64,000 nt of DNA, taken from positions 358,413-422,412 of the forward strand of contig WRPI01000002.1 in the NCBI GenBank assembly GCA_009773395.1. The letters are read 5' to 3'. Under the pieces are notes generated by a model. It saw only the letters and a list, made by a program, of their open reading frames with translations, ran no database searches and was not told the DNA's origin. Source of the DNA: Hyphomonadaceae bacterium. GTDB lineage: Bacteria > Pseudomonadota > Alphaproteobacteria > Caulobacterales > Aquidulcibacteraceae. Within the stretch, counting starts at the first letter, position 1; every line of letters starts with the position of its first letter. A program made the position numbers and the translations under genes. Shown here in pieces: positions 34,187-43,517 of this stretch.

Positions 34187-36259
34187 ATGCGTCCAACTTC
34201 ACTTAATCCTTGGTTTCAGTCTATTTCCAATTTGCAAGGAATTGGCCCCAAAACGCATGATTTGTTTGTGCGGGCGGTGGGTGGTGAGTTGGTTCGTGAT
34301 GCGGCGTTGCATTTGCCTTCAAACCTTATTGATAGGCGCGGTTTTGCAACCATTATGGAGGCGCAAGAAGGCGTAACCACCAATTTCAAAGTTATGGTTG
34401 AAAGCCACCAACCGGCCTTTGGCAATCGGCCTTACCGCGTGCAAGTAAGCGATGAAAGCGGGTTTATGACGCTGGCATTTTTTCACCCAAACCCGAAATA
34501 TCTCAAAGCAAAATTGCCAATTGGCGCGCCCCGTGTGGTGTCGGGCATTGTGCATGAGCGATTTGGCGAACGGCAAATGATTCACCCTTCGCGCATTTTG
34601 AGCCCTGATGACGAGGAATTGAAAATTGAGTTTGAAGCCATTTATCCCAATGTAGGGGGGCTTGCACAAAAAACTTTGGGTAAAGCCTGTAAACAAGCCG
34701 CAGTTTTGGCATCTGGCATCAAAGACTGGATTGATGAGCCATTACGCAAACGCGAAAATTGGCCGAGTTTTTATGATGCGTTGATAGCGGCGCATAACCC
34801 AAAAGCAATAGACGACATTTCGCCATTATCAAAATCGCGCCAACGCCTCGCATATGATGAATTATTCGCGCGCCAATTGGCGCTAATCCTAAGCAATGCT
34901 GCGAGGATATTGGCGCCCGCAAAAGCGCTAACCGGGGAAGGCGCATTAACCCAAAAATTACTAGCAAAATTGCCGTTCAAGCCAACAGGAGCGCAAATCC
35001 ATGCTTTCGGTGAAATCGGCAATGATATGGAAAAAACCCGCGCCATGATGCGGCTTTTGCAAGGCGATGTTGGATCTGGCAAAACTTTGGTCGCGGCATG
35101 GGGAGTTGCGAAGGCGGTGGAGGCAGGGGTGCAATGCGCTTTTATGGCCCCGACCGAGATTTTAGCGCGCCAGCATTTTGCCAATTTGCAACCGCTTTTG
35201 GCGTCAATTGATGTTAAAATGGAAATATTGACGGGTCGTGATAAAGGCAAAATCCGCGCCCAAAAACTCGAAAGCCTCAAAACTGGCGATACAAAAGTCT
35301 TGGTCGGCACCCACGCAGTCTTCCAAGATGGCGTAGAGTTTAATGAACTGGGGTTTGTAGTGATTGATGAACAGCACCGCTTTGGCGTTGCAGCCCGTAA
35401 ACGGCTGTTTGATAAAGGTAACATGCCGCATGTGCTTACAATGTCGGCAACGCCCATTCCGCGCACTTTGTCGATGGCGATTTATGGCGATATGGACATG
35501 TCAATTTTAGACGAAAAACCAATGGGCCGAAAACCCATTGAAACCCGCACATTTGATATAGGAAGATTGCAAGAAATCGAAGACGCCGTCGCCCGTGCGA
35601 TAAAGCAAAACAGCCAAATATATTGGGTCTGCCCATTGGTCGAAGAAATTGAAACCAATGAAAAATCTGCGGCAGTCGAGAGATTTGAGCAATTGCGCAT
35701 AAGATTCGGCGATAAAGTCGCGCTGGTGCATGGCAAAATGAAGGCCGCAGATAAAGATGAAGCCATGGAAAAATTCATCACCGGTCAGGCGAAAATATTA
35801 GTGGCAACCACGGTCATTGAAGTTGGCGTCGATGTAAAAACCGCAAATATTATGGTGATTGAACACGCCGAACAATTTGGTTTGGCACAATTACATCAAT
35901 TGCGTGGGCGCGTTGGGCGTGGCGAGACGCAATCCCATTGCTTATTGCTGTATCAGTCACCTTTAAGCGAAAATGGCCGCAAACGGATTGAGGCATTGCG
36001 CGAAACGGATGATGGCTTCAAAATCGCTGAAATTGACTATGAATTGCGTGGCGGCGGCGATTTATTGGGTTTGCGGCAATCAGGCATTCCAAATCTGAAA
36101 ATTGCTGACATCAACGCGCATAAGGATTTGCTGCCAATCGCCCGCAAAGACGCGCGGCTTTTGATTGAAACCGATCCAAATCTAACCAGCGAACGCGGCC
36201 AAAATGTGCGCCAAGCACTTTATATTTTTGATGCGAATTTGGGGTTGTCGGGGGATTAG
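34187..36259 (+). CDS. recG: ATP-dependent DNA helicase RecG
   Basis: This helicase remodels stalled forks and Holliday junctions by branch migration. The 690-residue protein has an N-terminal wedge/OB domain (IGPKTHDLFVRAVGGELVRDAALHLPSNLIDRR), Walker A GDVGSGKTLVA, DEAH-like motif VIDEQHRFG, SATPIPRTLSMAIYGD, and motif VI HQLRGRVGRG. The C-terminal TRG-like region includes LRGGGDLLGLRQSG. Length and motifs are normal for the family. Confidence 0.96.
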   Translation: MRPTSLNPWFQSISNLQGIGPKTHDLFVRAVGGELVRDAALHLPSNLIDRRGFATIMEAQEGVTTNFKVMVESHQPAFGNRPYRVQVSDESGFMTLAFFHPNPKYLKAKLPIGAPRVVSGIVHERFGERQMIHPSRILSPDDEELKIEFEAIYPNVGGLAQKTLGKACKQAAVLASGIKDWIDEPLRKRENWPSFYDALIAAHNPKAIDDISPLSKSRQRLAYDELFARQLALILSNAARILAPAKALTGEGALTQKLLAKLPFKPTGAQIHAFGEIGNDMEKTRAMMRLLQGDVGSGKTLVAAWGVAKAVEAGVQCAFMAPTEILARQHFANLQPLLASIDVKMEILTGRDKGKIRAQKLESLKTGDTKVLVGTHAVFQDGVEFNELGFVVIDEQHRFGVAARKRLFDKGNMPHVLTMSATPIPRTLSMAIYGDMDMSILDEKPMGRKPIETRTFDIGRLQEIEDAVARAIKQNSQIYWVCPLVEEIETNEKSAAVERFEQLRIRFGDKVALVHGKMKAADKDEAMEKFITGQAKILVATTVIEVGVDVKTANIMVIEHAEQFGLAQLHQLRGRVGRGETQSHCLLLYQSPLSENGRKRIEALRETDDGFKIAEIDYELRGGGDLLGLRQSGIPNLKIADINAHKDLLPIARKDARLLIETDPNLTSERGQNVRQALYIFDANLGLSGD

Positions 36260-36345
36260 ACTAATTATTAGCATTGACATTGCAAATATTATGCTTCGAT
36301 ATCGAGCATAATAGAATGCAAACAATAAGGAGCTTTGGTATTGTA

Positions 36346-37248
36346 ATGACAGATTTATCGCAAACCATTTTTCCAAAAATCCTACTGGCAATTGCTTTGC
36401 TTTTGGCAATTACATTTTTCTTGGTTTCGTGCAATCGATCCGATGAAACACCCAAATCCTCCGTTAATTTAGCCTCCGCAAAATGGGGCATCACCGCCGA
36501 GGATTGGCAAAATCAGAGCCCGACCCACATATTATCCAAGGCCAATGCCGAAACAAAATTTCAAGATATTTTGCAAGCCGCGCAAAATCAGAATGTTGAG
36601 GCAATGCTCTTATGCGGCCTCGCTTATGAATGGGGCATTGGCGTTGCAAAAAACGAAGCGGACGCCGCGCATTGGTATCGCGCCGCTGCCGCTGCGGGCA
36701 ATCCCATTGCAATGCTAAACCTTGGCACAATGCACGCCGAAGGTAGGGGGTTTCCAAAAAACGCCGCCACCGCTACGAAGTGGTTTCTTGATGCAGCGAA
36801 TGCGGGCAATGCGCAGGGCATGGTATTTTATGGTGCTATGTTGGCAAATGGCGAAGGTGCTGCCAAGGACGAAGCGACGGCGGCGACTTGGTTTCAAAAA
36901 GCTGCAGAAGCTGGCAATCCAAGTGGCATGGTGATATTTGGTAATGCACTTGCAAAAGGAAGCGGTATTGCCAAAGACGAGCGTGAAGCTGCCGATTGGT
37001 ATCGTAAAGCCGCCGAGGCGGGTGATGCTTTTGGCAAGTTCCAGCTTGGCAATCTTTATGCCAGCAACGCCAGCATTGCGCGCAATCTAATCGAGGCAAA
37101 CGAAAATTGGCAAAACCGCGAAGCGCAAAAATTATGGCGCGAAGTTGCAGCTTCGGGTGGCAATGCGGCAAAAGATGCTGTGGACGCTTTGAAGCGGGTT
37201 TATGGCATTGATTGCGTGAAAGTTGGCGAAAATTATCGTTGCGATTGA
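36346..37248 (+). CDS. SEL1-repeat lipoprotein
   Basis: A 300-residue protein with a lipoprotein signal (lipobox LVSC near residue 31) and about five SEL1 (TPR-like) repeats. Examples are AMLLCGLAYEWGIGVAKNEADAAHWYRAAA, AMLNLGTMHAEGRGFPKNAATA and GMVIFGNALAKGSGIAKDEREAADWYRKAAEAG. SEL1 solenoids act as protein-binding scaffolds, here likely at the periplasmic face of a membrane. I choose the ATG at 36346 after the AAGGAG at 36327. An upstream ATG at 36316 is possible. A C-terminal CVKVGENYRCD may hold a disulfide. Confidence 0.85.
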   Translation: MTDLSQTIFPKILLAIALLLAITFFLVSCNRSDETPKSSVNLASAKWGITAEDWQNQSPTHILSKANAETKFQDILQAAQNQNVEAMLLCGLAYEWGIGVAKNEADAAHWYRAAAAAGNPIAMLNLGTMHAEGRGFPKNAATATKWFLDAANAGNAQGMVFYGAMLANGEGAAKDEATAATWFQKAAEAGNPSGMVIFGNALAKGSGIAKDEREAADWYRKAAEAGDAFGKFQLGNLYASNASIARNLIEANENWQNREAQKLWREVAASGGNAAKDAVDALKRVYGIDCVKVGENYRCD

Positions 37249-37249
37249 A

Positions 37250-37954
37250 TTATATTTGCAATGCAGCCAAAATCCGTTCTACCGCCAATAAATCCGCCAA
37301 TTTCTCCTGCGCTTTGTCCAAGTCTTCATAATCATGGCCCCAAATTTCGGCATTGTGGTTTTCTTCGATTCTTATGGCTTCAAAGACTTGATTGGCCGAT
37401 AATTGATGGCGCAACATCGCAAAACCTAAAATCGCCGAACCACATAGCGGGACAAGAAACGCCAATAAAGTCAAGGTCAAATCATCAAGTTGCACCGCCA
37501 AAGCTTCAACTTCATTCAAGGTCTTCTCACTTTGAACCAATGCCAAACTATCAATGGACATTGCCATGTCCAAACCCAAATCCTGCTTTGCCCACAACAA
37601 AATCGGATTCCAAATTTCAACTTGTTTTTGCGCCAGTTTTTGCGGTGCGCTTGTGCGGTAGCAAAGCAAATCTGTGCTCGCATATTTTCGAATTTCTTGC
37701 GCCATTTCGGCACGCGCATTTGGGGTTCTATCAATTGCGACATTGACGAGGCGGGTTATTGGCATAGTGGTAGTGTTTATGGTTTCACTTTGTGCTTCCC
37801 ATTCGGCGGCAATCAGTTGCGCCGTCGCCAAATTTGCAACAATTAGTGGTTTTTTGGCAGGCGTGACTAATTTGCGGCCGTCAAGAAACACCCCAAAGCC
37901 TTCGACCAAAACATCGGCGGTAACGGTTTTGTAAAATCTTTGTTTAGTGGTCAT
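37250..37954 (-). CDS. ATP12-family F1-ATPase assembly chaperone
   Basis: A 234-residue homologue of mitochondrial ATP12/ATPAF2, which binds the F1 alpha subunit during ATP synthase assembly. Markers are FYKTVTADVLVEGFGVFLDGRKLVTPAKKPL, AEWEAQSETINTTTMPITRLVNVAID and YASTDLLCYR. The protein occurs in alphaproteobacteria and mitochondria and supports the taxonomic call. It ends the minus-strand run rluA-crcB-rluA-ATP12, a neighbourhood common in this class. Confidence 0.93.
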   Translation of the reverse strand: MTTKQRFYKTVTADVLVEGFGVFLDGRKLVTPAKKPLIVANLATAQLIAAEWEAQSETINTTTMPITRLVNVAIDRTPNARAEMAQEIRKYASTDLLCYRTSAPQKLAQKQVEIWNPILLWAKQDLGLDMAMSIDSLALVQSEKTLNEVEALAVQLDDLTLTLLAFLVPLCGSAILGFAMLRHQLSANQVFEAIRIEENHNAEIWGHDYEDLDKAQEKLADLLAVERILAALQI

Positions 37955-37970
37955 TTTGCTTTTTTACAGC

Positions 37971-38969
37971 CTAGCTAAACGGCGCAAATGGGTCTTTTGC
38001 TTCATGGACTGCAAAACCAAACATATCAAAAGCCTTTTTCATATGTGGCGGCAATTCGGCTTCAAGCCGTATCATGCCAGATTTGGGATGCGGGATTAAT
38101 AATGCCCGTGCGTGCAAATGCAATTGATCCGAGAGGCCACCAATATCGGGCCTATCGCAGCGATATTTTGGGTCGCCCGCAATGGCGCAGCCAGTTTCGG
38201 CCATGTGGAAGCGCAATTGATGGGTGCGGCCCGTGACTGGCTTCAACGCCACCCATGACGCGCGAGTTCCAGCATTGGAAATAACTTCATAGTCAGTTAT
38301 TGCAAATTGTGCTTGAAACTCTCCATGAGCAGCGCGGCGCACCAATTCGCGTTCAGGCTCAACTTTGCTGCCTTGTTTTTTAAGCCAGCCGCGTATTTCA
38401 CCACGAAATGGATGCGGCGTTCCAAGGCAAATTGCCCAATAGATTTTGGTTGTCGCGCGGCTGGCGAAAGATTTTGACAATTTGGCGGCGGCATTGGGGT
38501 TGCGCGCAAATACAATCACGCCCGAAGTATCTTTGTCCAAACGATGCACTAATTTGGGCCGCCCATGCTCAGGGTGCGCGAAAACTTCCATCAAAGCATC
38601 AAGGTGGCGCACGGTTTTCGAGCCGCCTTGCACCGCAAGCCCTGGTGGTTTGTTCAATGCAATTACATCGTCGTCCTGAAAAATTATGAGCGAGCGTAAA
38701 AATTCTTCGTCTTGCTTGGAAATATTGGCACTGTGAGTTTTGGCTTCGCGCACAGCCTCAAAAACGTCACCGGGAATTTGAAGGTCTTGTCCAGCATTTA
38801 AGCGATCCGACGCTTTTTTTGCGCGCACGCCATCGACCTTAATCAAGCCTTTGCGAATGAATTGTTCAATACGGCCTTGGGTTAAGCCTTCGAATTTGCG
38901 GCGCAGAAACCTGTCAAGGCGCACTTCGCCATCGGTTTCACGCACTGGAATTGTAATAGGGGAAGTCAT
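37971..38969 (-). CDS. RluA-family 23S rRNA pseudouridine synthase (RluC/D-like, with S4 domain)
   Basis: A 332-residue pseudouridine synthase. An N-terminal S4 RNA-binding domain (RLDRFLRRKFEGLTQGRIEQFIRKGLIKVDG) is followed by the catalytic domain with HRLDKDTSGVIVFARN, whose Asp is the catalytic residue. GRTHQLRFHMAETGCAIAGDPKYR follows. RluC-like enzymes modify 23S rRNA; the exact sites cannot be read from sequence. It lies 10 nt from crcB and 16 nt from the ATP12 gene. Confidence 0.92.
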   Translation of the reverse strand: MTSPITIPVRETDGEVRLDRFLRRKFEGLTQGRIEQFIRKGLIKVDGVRAKKASDRLNAGQDLQIPGDVFEAVREAKTHSANISKQDEEFLRSLIIFQDDDVIALNKPPGLAVQGGSKTVRHLDALMEVFAHPEHGRPKLVHRLDKDTSGVIVFARNPNAAAKLSKSFASRATTKIYWAICLGTPHPFRGEIRGWLKKQGSKVEPERELVRRAAHGEFQAQFAITDYEVISNAGTRASWVALKPVTGRTHQLRFHMAETGCAIAGDPKYRCDRPDIGGLSDQLHLHARALLIPHPKSGMIRLEAELPPHMKKAFDMFGFAVHEAKDPFAPFS

Positions 38970-38979
38970 TGCGGAGCTG

Positions 38980-39354
38980 TTAAACGATTTTGTGCATTAA
39001 AGCCATGCCAAGCAACACTGCGCCAATCGAAAGCACAACTGACGCACCGACATAAAGCGCGGCTATGGTCATTTGCCCGCTTTGTGCGAGCTTTACAACA
39101 TCAAGACTGAAGGCCGAAAAAGTGGTGAAACCGCCCAAAATACCGACCATGACAAAATAATGGATAAAGCCCGAATTATCGGCGTTTTTTGCCAATATTG
39201 CCGCCGCAATGCCCATGCAAAAACCGCCAATCACATTCACGCCTAATGTGCCGTAAGGAAAGGCCGCGCCCAAAATTTGCGTGGCGGCTTTGCCAAACAA
39301 AAACCGCGAAACCCCACCAATTCCCGCGCCTAAGAAAACCAAAACCAGCTGCAT
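38980..39354 (-). CDS. crcB: Fluoride channel CrcB/Fluc
   Basis: A 124-residue membrane protein with four transmembrane helices that forms a dual-topology dimeric fluoride channel. It contains GAGIGGVSRFLFGKA, GTLGVNVIGGFCMGI with the conserved Asn, and GILGGFTTFSAFSLD, the phenylalanine-lined pore segment. Its start abuts the stop of the upstream pseudouridine synthase gene, so there is no room for its own fluoride riboswitch. Confidence 0.94.
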   Translation of the reverse strand: MQLVLVFLGAGIGGVSRFLFGKAATQILGAAFPYGTLGVNVIGGFCMGIAAAILAKNADNSGFIHYFVMVGILGGFTTFSAFSLDVVKLAQSGQMTIAALYVGASVVLSIGAVLLGMALMHKIV

Positions 39355-40182
39355 TTAATCAAGCCCCAATGCTTTTGCCAAATTCCACATATCATCGGGA
39401 ATGGGCGCTTCGAAGTTTTTATAGCCGCCACCCGGATGTGCGATATTCAAAACATGGGCATGGAGCATAAGGCGCGGCACTTTCACAGCGCCCACAGCCA
39501 GCAGCCCGCCATATTTGGTGTCACCCAAAATCGGCAAGCCTATGCCCGATAAATGGCAACGCAATTGATGCATGCGGCCTGTTTTGGGGGCGAGTTCCAA
39601 AAGGCTTGCGCTGCCATTGGTCTTTATCAATCGCCATTCAGTTAGTGCTTCATCGCCAGTGCCGTCTTCAGCGCGCAATGCCACGTCAATGCCATTTTGC
39701 TTGCCGCGCTTTATCGGGAAGTTAATTTCGCCTTCGGTGGTTTCGGGTTTGCCAGCGACAATTGCATAATAAGTTTTGTGGGCGCGGCGGGCGGCAAATT
39801 CCGCGCCATAAAACGCTGTAGCGGCGAGGGTTTTGCCAGCCAAAACTACGCCCGATGTTTCACGGTCCAAGCGGTGCACCAATTTTGGCTTTTTGCCTTT
39901 GGGATTTGTGAATGCTTGCAGCAAGAAATCCAAATCGCCAACAACGCCAGAACCGCCTTGCGACGCTACCCCGCTCGGTTTGTTCAAAACCATGGAAGCG
40001 TGGTCTTCATAAATTATCATCGCCTTTATATTGGCAATATCTTCGGCATTGGGTAAATTGGCGAGCACTTCTTGCGCTTGTTTCGGGCGCTTAATATAGC
40101 TCGGTTTTTTGCCTTTGCCCGAGCCAAAGCCAACATTCCTGCCGCCAATTTTTGGGCGCTTATTTTGAGTTTCACTATTCAC
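39355..40182 (-). CDS. RluA-family pseudouridine synthase (no S4 domain)
   Basis: A 275-residue second pseudouridine synthase. The catalytic domain is clear, with ALVHRLDRETSG-type motif LVHRLDRETSGVVLAG and GRMHQLRCHLSGIGLPILGDTKYGG. The N-terminus is a short basic tail (NKRPKIGGRNVGFGSGKGKKPSYIKRP) and not an S4 domain. The GTG at 40182 lies in a GTGAATAG overlap with the nadC stop. A TTG two codons upstream is also open. It is probably translated with nadC and crcB. Confidence 0.9.
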   Translation of the reverse strand: MNSETQNKRPKIGGRNVGFGSGKGKKPSYIKRPKQAQEVLANLPNAEDIANIKAMIIYEDHASMVLNKPSGVASQGGSGVVGDLDFLLQAFTNPKGKKPKLVHRLDRETSGVVLAGKTLAATAFYGAEFAARRAHKTYYAIVAGKPETTEGEINFPIKRGKQNGIDVALRAEDGTGDEALTEWRLIKTNGSASLLELAPKTGRMHQLRCHLSGIGLPILGDTKYGGLLAVGAVKVPRLMLHAHVLNIAHPGGGYKNFEAPIPDDMWNLAKALGLD

Positions 40183-41026
40183 TATCAAGGCCTATATCAA
40201 AATTTGGTGCCGAATGGGTGAGTGCGCCAACCGAAATTACATCGACCCCAGTTTGCGCAATGGCGCGAACAGTTTCAAGATTAACGCCGCCCGATGCTTC
40301 AAGCACTATTTTATTTCCCGCAAATTCACGGGTTTTTTTGACAGCGATTGCAAGGTTTTCAAGCGAAAAATTATCAAGCATTATGCATTTTGGATAGAAG
40401 GGCAAAGCCAATAGCAATTGCGCAATGCTATCAACTTCGACTTCAATTGGCACCAAATGGCCGACATTGGCTTTCGCGGCTTTTAGGGCATTTTCAATGC
40501 CGCCTGCCGCCGCAATATGATTATCCTTTATCAAAATCGCGTCATCAAGACCAAAGCGGTGGTTAGTGCCGCCACCATGTTTAACCGCCTGCTTTTCAAA
40601 GGCGCGTAACCCGGGGGTGGTCTTTCGAGTGTCAGTTATTTTGGCATTTGTGCCTGCAATTGCGGCCACAAATTGCGAGGTCAAAGTGGCAATGCCCGAC
40701 ATTCGCCCGATAAAATTCAACATTGTGCGCTCTGCCATCAACAGCGATCGCGCACTGCCTTGCACTTTGGCGATTATGTCGCCTTTTTGCGCTTTTTCGC
40801 CATCTCCCAATAGGATTTCAAGTTTGGCGCTTTTATCAATTAGTTTGAGCGCCAATTTCGCCGCGTCAAAACCCGATATTACCCCATTTTGCCGCAATCG
40901 CATTACCCAATTGGCAGTGGCGCCAAGGGGAATTGTCGCATTGGTGGTTATATCGCCAGCACGGCCAAAATCCTCGGCCAAGGCGATTCTTACAATTGGT
41001 TCAATCAGGGTTTGCGGAAGGCTCAT
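40175..41026 (-). CDS. nadC: Nicotinate-nucleotide diphosphorylase (carboxylating)
   Basis: This enzyme converts quinolinate and PRPP to nicotinate mononucleotide in de novo NAD synthesis. The 283-residue protein has typical NadC segments: EDFGRAGDITTNATIP, ERTMLNFIGRMSGIAT, TRKTTPGLRAFEKQAVKHGGGTNHRFGLDDAILIKDNHI, and EASGGVNLETVRAIAQTGVDVISVGALTHS. It overlaps nadB by an ATGA, so nadB-nadC are coupled. Confidence 0.97.
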   Translation of the reverse strand: MSLPQTLIEPIVRIALAEDFGRAGDITTNATIPLGATANWVMRLRQNGVISGFDAAKLALKLIDKSAKLEILLGDGEKAQKGDIIAKVQGSARSLLMAERTMLNFIGRMSGIATLTSQFVAAIAGTNAKITDTRKTTPGLRAFEKQAVKHGGGTNHRFGLDDAILIKDNHIAAAGGIENALKAAKANVGHLVPIEVEVDSIAQLLLALPFYPKCIMLDNFSLENLAIAVKKTREFAGNKIVLEASGGVNLETVRAIAQTGVDVISVGALTHSAPNFDIGLDSE

Positions 41027-42534
41027 AAAATCTCAATATCGCCATTTTTGCCAATTGCCAAATGGCTGTGCTTTGGCGGCTCTGACAAATGTTGAAAATC
41101 CTCGCGCCAATGCCCACCACGGCTCTCTTGGCGGTGAAGCGCGGCGGTCGCAACCAATTTGGCGGTTACTAACTCATTTGGTGAAGCTTCAACTGGATAA
41201 GTTGTTAAATTATCAATGACTTGCAGCAATGCTTTAAGGCCATTTTCGCCGCGAACAACTCCCGCATTTTCACTCATGGCGCGGCGTAAAATTTGCAATT
41301 TGTCGGTTTTTAGCTGCGCTGGCATTTGAAATTCGCAATTTTGAGGTCCTTCCAAATGCGCGCCATTTAAGGCAATTGCCACGCGGTTTGCCATAACTAC
41401 CGCTTCCAAAAGCGAATTACTGGCAAGCCGATTAGCCCCGTGCAAGCCCGTTGACGCACATTCGCCAATCGCGGACAGGCCTTGCAAGGAAGTTTTGCCC
41501 CATAAATCGGTGGCAATGCCGCCCATATGATAATGCTCGGCTGGGGCGACTGGAATCATTTGCGTGCGCGGATCAATATTGGCACTCATGCATGAAGCAA
41601 AAACCGTGGGGAAGGTTTCGGGGAAATGAGCGCCAATTGCACTAGTTGCGTCCAAAAATGCTCCGCGCCCCGATTGGTTTTCAATTGCCACCGCGCGCGC
41701 CACAATATCACGCGGTGCAAGGTCTGTGTCAGCATGATATTTCGCCATAAATGCCGTGCCGTCGGCATTGCGCAATATTGCGCCATCACCGCGTAAGGCT
41801 TCGGAGGCAAGCGGAGCGGGGTCACGGCCGATATTGATGCTGGTGGGGTGGAATTGCACAAATTCGGGGTCGCAAATCAACGCACCGCAACGCGCCGCCA
41901 TGCCAAGCCCTTGCCCACGCGCTTCAATTGGATTGGTAGTAACCGCATAAAGCCCGCCAATACCGCCAGTCGCCAGCACCGTGTGTGCCGTTTCAATGCG
42001 TAATTGCCCGCCTTTATGGCCCGCAATAACGCCGCCAATCGCGCCATTTGGGTTTTGCAACAGTGCCAAAGCCCAATGGTTTTCCAAAATTCTTATATGG
42101 CTTGCGGCCTGCGCTTTGGCGATAAGGCTTTTCATAATTTCGCGCCCAGCCAAATCTCCCGCGACCCGCGCGACACGGGCTTTAGAATGGGCGGCTTCAA
42201 GGCCAAGTTCGAGTGCGCCCTTATCGTCAGTGTCAAATGGCACGCCCAATTCGAGCAAATCTTGGATACGTTTTGGTCCGTCCTTGGCAACCATAAGCGC
42301 GACCACTTCATCAACCAAGCCTGCGCCAGCCGCAACAGTGTCCCTCGCATGAAGTTCAGGGCTGTCACCCACAGCCAAAGCAGCCGCCATGCCACCTTGC
42401 GCCCAAGCAGATGACGCGCCAGTGCCGATGGGAGATTGTGACAAAACAATGCAAGGCCGCGGGGCAAGTTTGAGCGCGAGAAACAGCCCAGCGAGGCCAG
42501 CGCCGACAATTAGGATTTTATCATCATTTGCCAT
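41023..42534 (-). CDS. nadB: L-aspartate oxidase
   Basis: A flavoenzyme oxidising L-aspartate to iminoaspartate, the substrate of NadA. The 503-residue protein has the FAD-binding GAGLAGLFLALKLAP, SSAWAQGGMAAAL, the substrate segment HMGGIATDLWGKTSLQGLSAIGECASTGLHGANRLASNSLLEA and a C-terminal helical domain ending in RQESRGGHWREDF. The start overlaps the VOC-family gene upstream. nadA lies 2 kb upstream on the same strand, separated by four small genes. Confidence 0.97.
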   Translation of the reverse strand: MANDDKILIVGAGLAGLFLALKLAPRPCIVLSQSPIGTGASSAWAQGGMAAALAVGDSPELHARDTVAAGAGLVDEVVALMVAKDGPKRIQDLLELGVPFDTDDKGALELGLEAAHSKARVARVAGDLAGREIMKSLIAKAQAASHIRILENHWALALLQNPNGAIGGVIAGHKGGQLRIETAHTVLATGGIGGLYAVTTNPIEARGQGLGMAARCGALICDPEFVQFHPTSINIGRDPAPLASEALRGDGAILRNADGTAFMAKYHADTDLAPRDIVARAVAIENQSGRGAFLDATSAIGAHFPETFPTVFASCMSANIDPRTQMIPVAPAEHYHMGGIATDLWGKTSLQGLSAIGECASTGLHGANRLASNSLLEAVVMANRVAIALNGAHLEGPQNCEFQMPAQLKTDKLQILRRAMSENAGVVRGENGLKALLQVIDNLTTYPVEASPNELVTAKLVATAALHRQESRGGHWREDFQHLSEPPKHSHLAIGKNGDIEIL

Positions 42535-42893
42535 CAAATCGGCTTACCAACCCGAATTAAATTGCCATTGCTATCAACAAAAGCAAATTCGCGCATTGCC
42601 CATGGCTTATCCTCAATTTTTTCAAGTCGCGGAATACCATGGCCTTGAATCCGCGCGAATTGCCAAAGTTTGTGAATGGCATCTACTTCATCGGTGCGGA
42701 TATAGCACATGGAATTGTTTTGGGTCGGATCCAAATTATCACAAAACGAAAAATGCAATTCAATGCCGTCAAGATTCGCAATTAAATAACCACTGGCAAC
42801 ATGTTTGCGATCAACAGAAAACCCAAGTTTTTCATATTCCTGCGCCGTGGCTTCAAGATTTCTCGACAAAAGGATGGGTATGGTTTGGTGCAT
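42534..42893 (-). CDS. VOC-superfamily (glyoxalase/bleomycin-resistance-like) protein
   Basis: A 119-residue single VOC domain: IPILLSRNLEATAQEYEKLGFSV, then DGIELHFSFC, and the final WAMREFAFVDSNGNLIRVGKPI. The order of elements resembles bleomycin-binding proteins more than metal-dependent glyoxalase I. The substrate is unknown. Its last base is shared with the first base of the nadB start codon. Confidence 0.82.
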   Translation of the reverse strand: MHQTIPILLSRNLEATAQEYEKLGFSVDRKHVASGYLIANLDGIELHFSFCDNLDPTQNNSMCYIRTDEVDAIHKLWQFARIQGHGIPRLEKIEDKPWAMREFAFVDSNGNLIRVGKPI

Positions 42894-42904
42894 TATGCTT
42901 TCAA

Positions 42905-43495
42905 CTAATTTGAATTCCTACTGGTTGCTCTGGCGCGCGATACATTAAGCCTTTTTTCTTGAAAGGCAGTTTCCGACGACGGAGTTAGATTTGGTCTTGC
43001 TATCAACAATCCCAAGCTGATGGACTGGATTACATAATAGGTTTCACCTGGCTCAATTTCCATTCGCAAAGTATCGCGCGCTTCAGAGGCAATATTATAT
43101 TCTTTTGTGCCTGGCTCGCTGGCATGGACAAAATAGGTCCCATTGGTAAGTTTGCCAATCCCAGTATCGCCTTCACGAACCGAAAAGCTAACAGCCATTC
43201 CTGTCATTCTTGATGGGCGAAAAAATACCACTTGCCCCATACCTTCTGCGGGCGCGGCAATTTCATTTAGCCTTACAATATTTGGGATTACTGGCGCAGG
43301 AGGGGCGACTGGTGCTTCAGGCGCAGAAGGAGGCGGAGAGGGTTCGCTTGGTGGGCTTGGTGGAACTGGTGGCACTTGCGCTGTTGGCGGGTCGCTGGCA
43401 ACCACTGGTTGGGCATAAATGCTTGGTGCGCTAAATGCGAAGTGACCAAGTGCCAACACTAACGCCAACGACAATTTCGAACCTAATTTTTTCAT
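42905..43495 (-). CDS. Exported DUF2846-like protein with proline-rich linker
   Basis: A 196-residue protein with a signal peptide (cleavage near IYAQP). A linker of about 45 residues made largely of Pro, Ala, Ser and Val follows. Then comes a DUF2846-like domain: GMGQVVFFRPSRMTGMAVSFSVREGDTGIGKLTNGTYFVH and MEIEPGETYYVIQS. DUF2846 proteins are envelope proteins of unknown function. The proline-rich linker could span peptidoglycan. It follows the next upstream exported gene by about 22 nt, so the two are likely partners. Confidence 0.78.
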   Translation of the reverse strand: MKKLGSKLSLALVLALGHFAFSAPSIYAQPVVASDPPTAQVPPVPPSPPSEPSPPPSAPEAPVAPPAPVIPNIVRLNEIAAPAEGMGQVVFFRPSRMTGMAVSFSVREGDTGIGKLTNGTYFVHASEPGTKEYNIASEARDTLRMEIEPGETYYVIQSISLGLLIARPNLTPSSETAFQEKRLNVSRARATSRNSN

Positions 43496-43517
43496 TTCTT
43501 CCTCCTATATAATAATT

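Noticed and set aside
39340-39370. Fluoride riboswitch upstream of crcB
   Set aside because: The upstream gene ends directly at the crcB start, leaving no leader.
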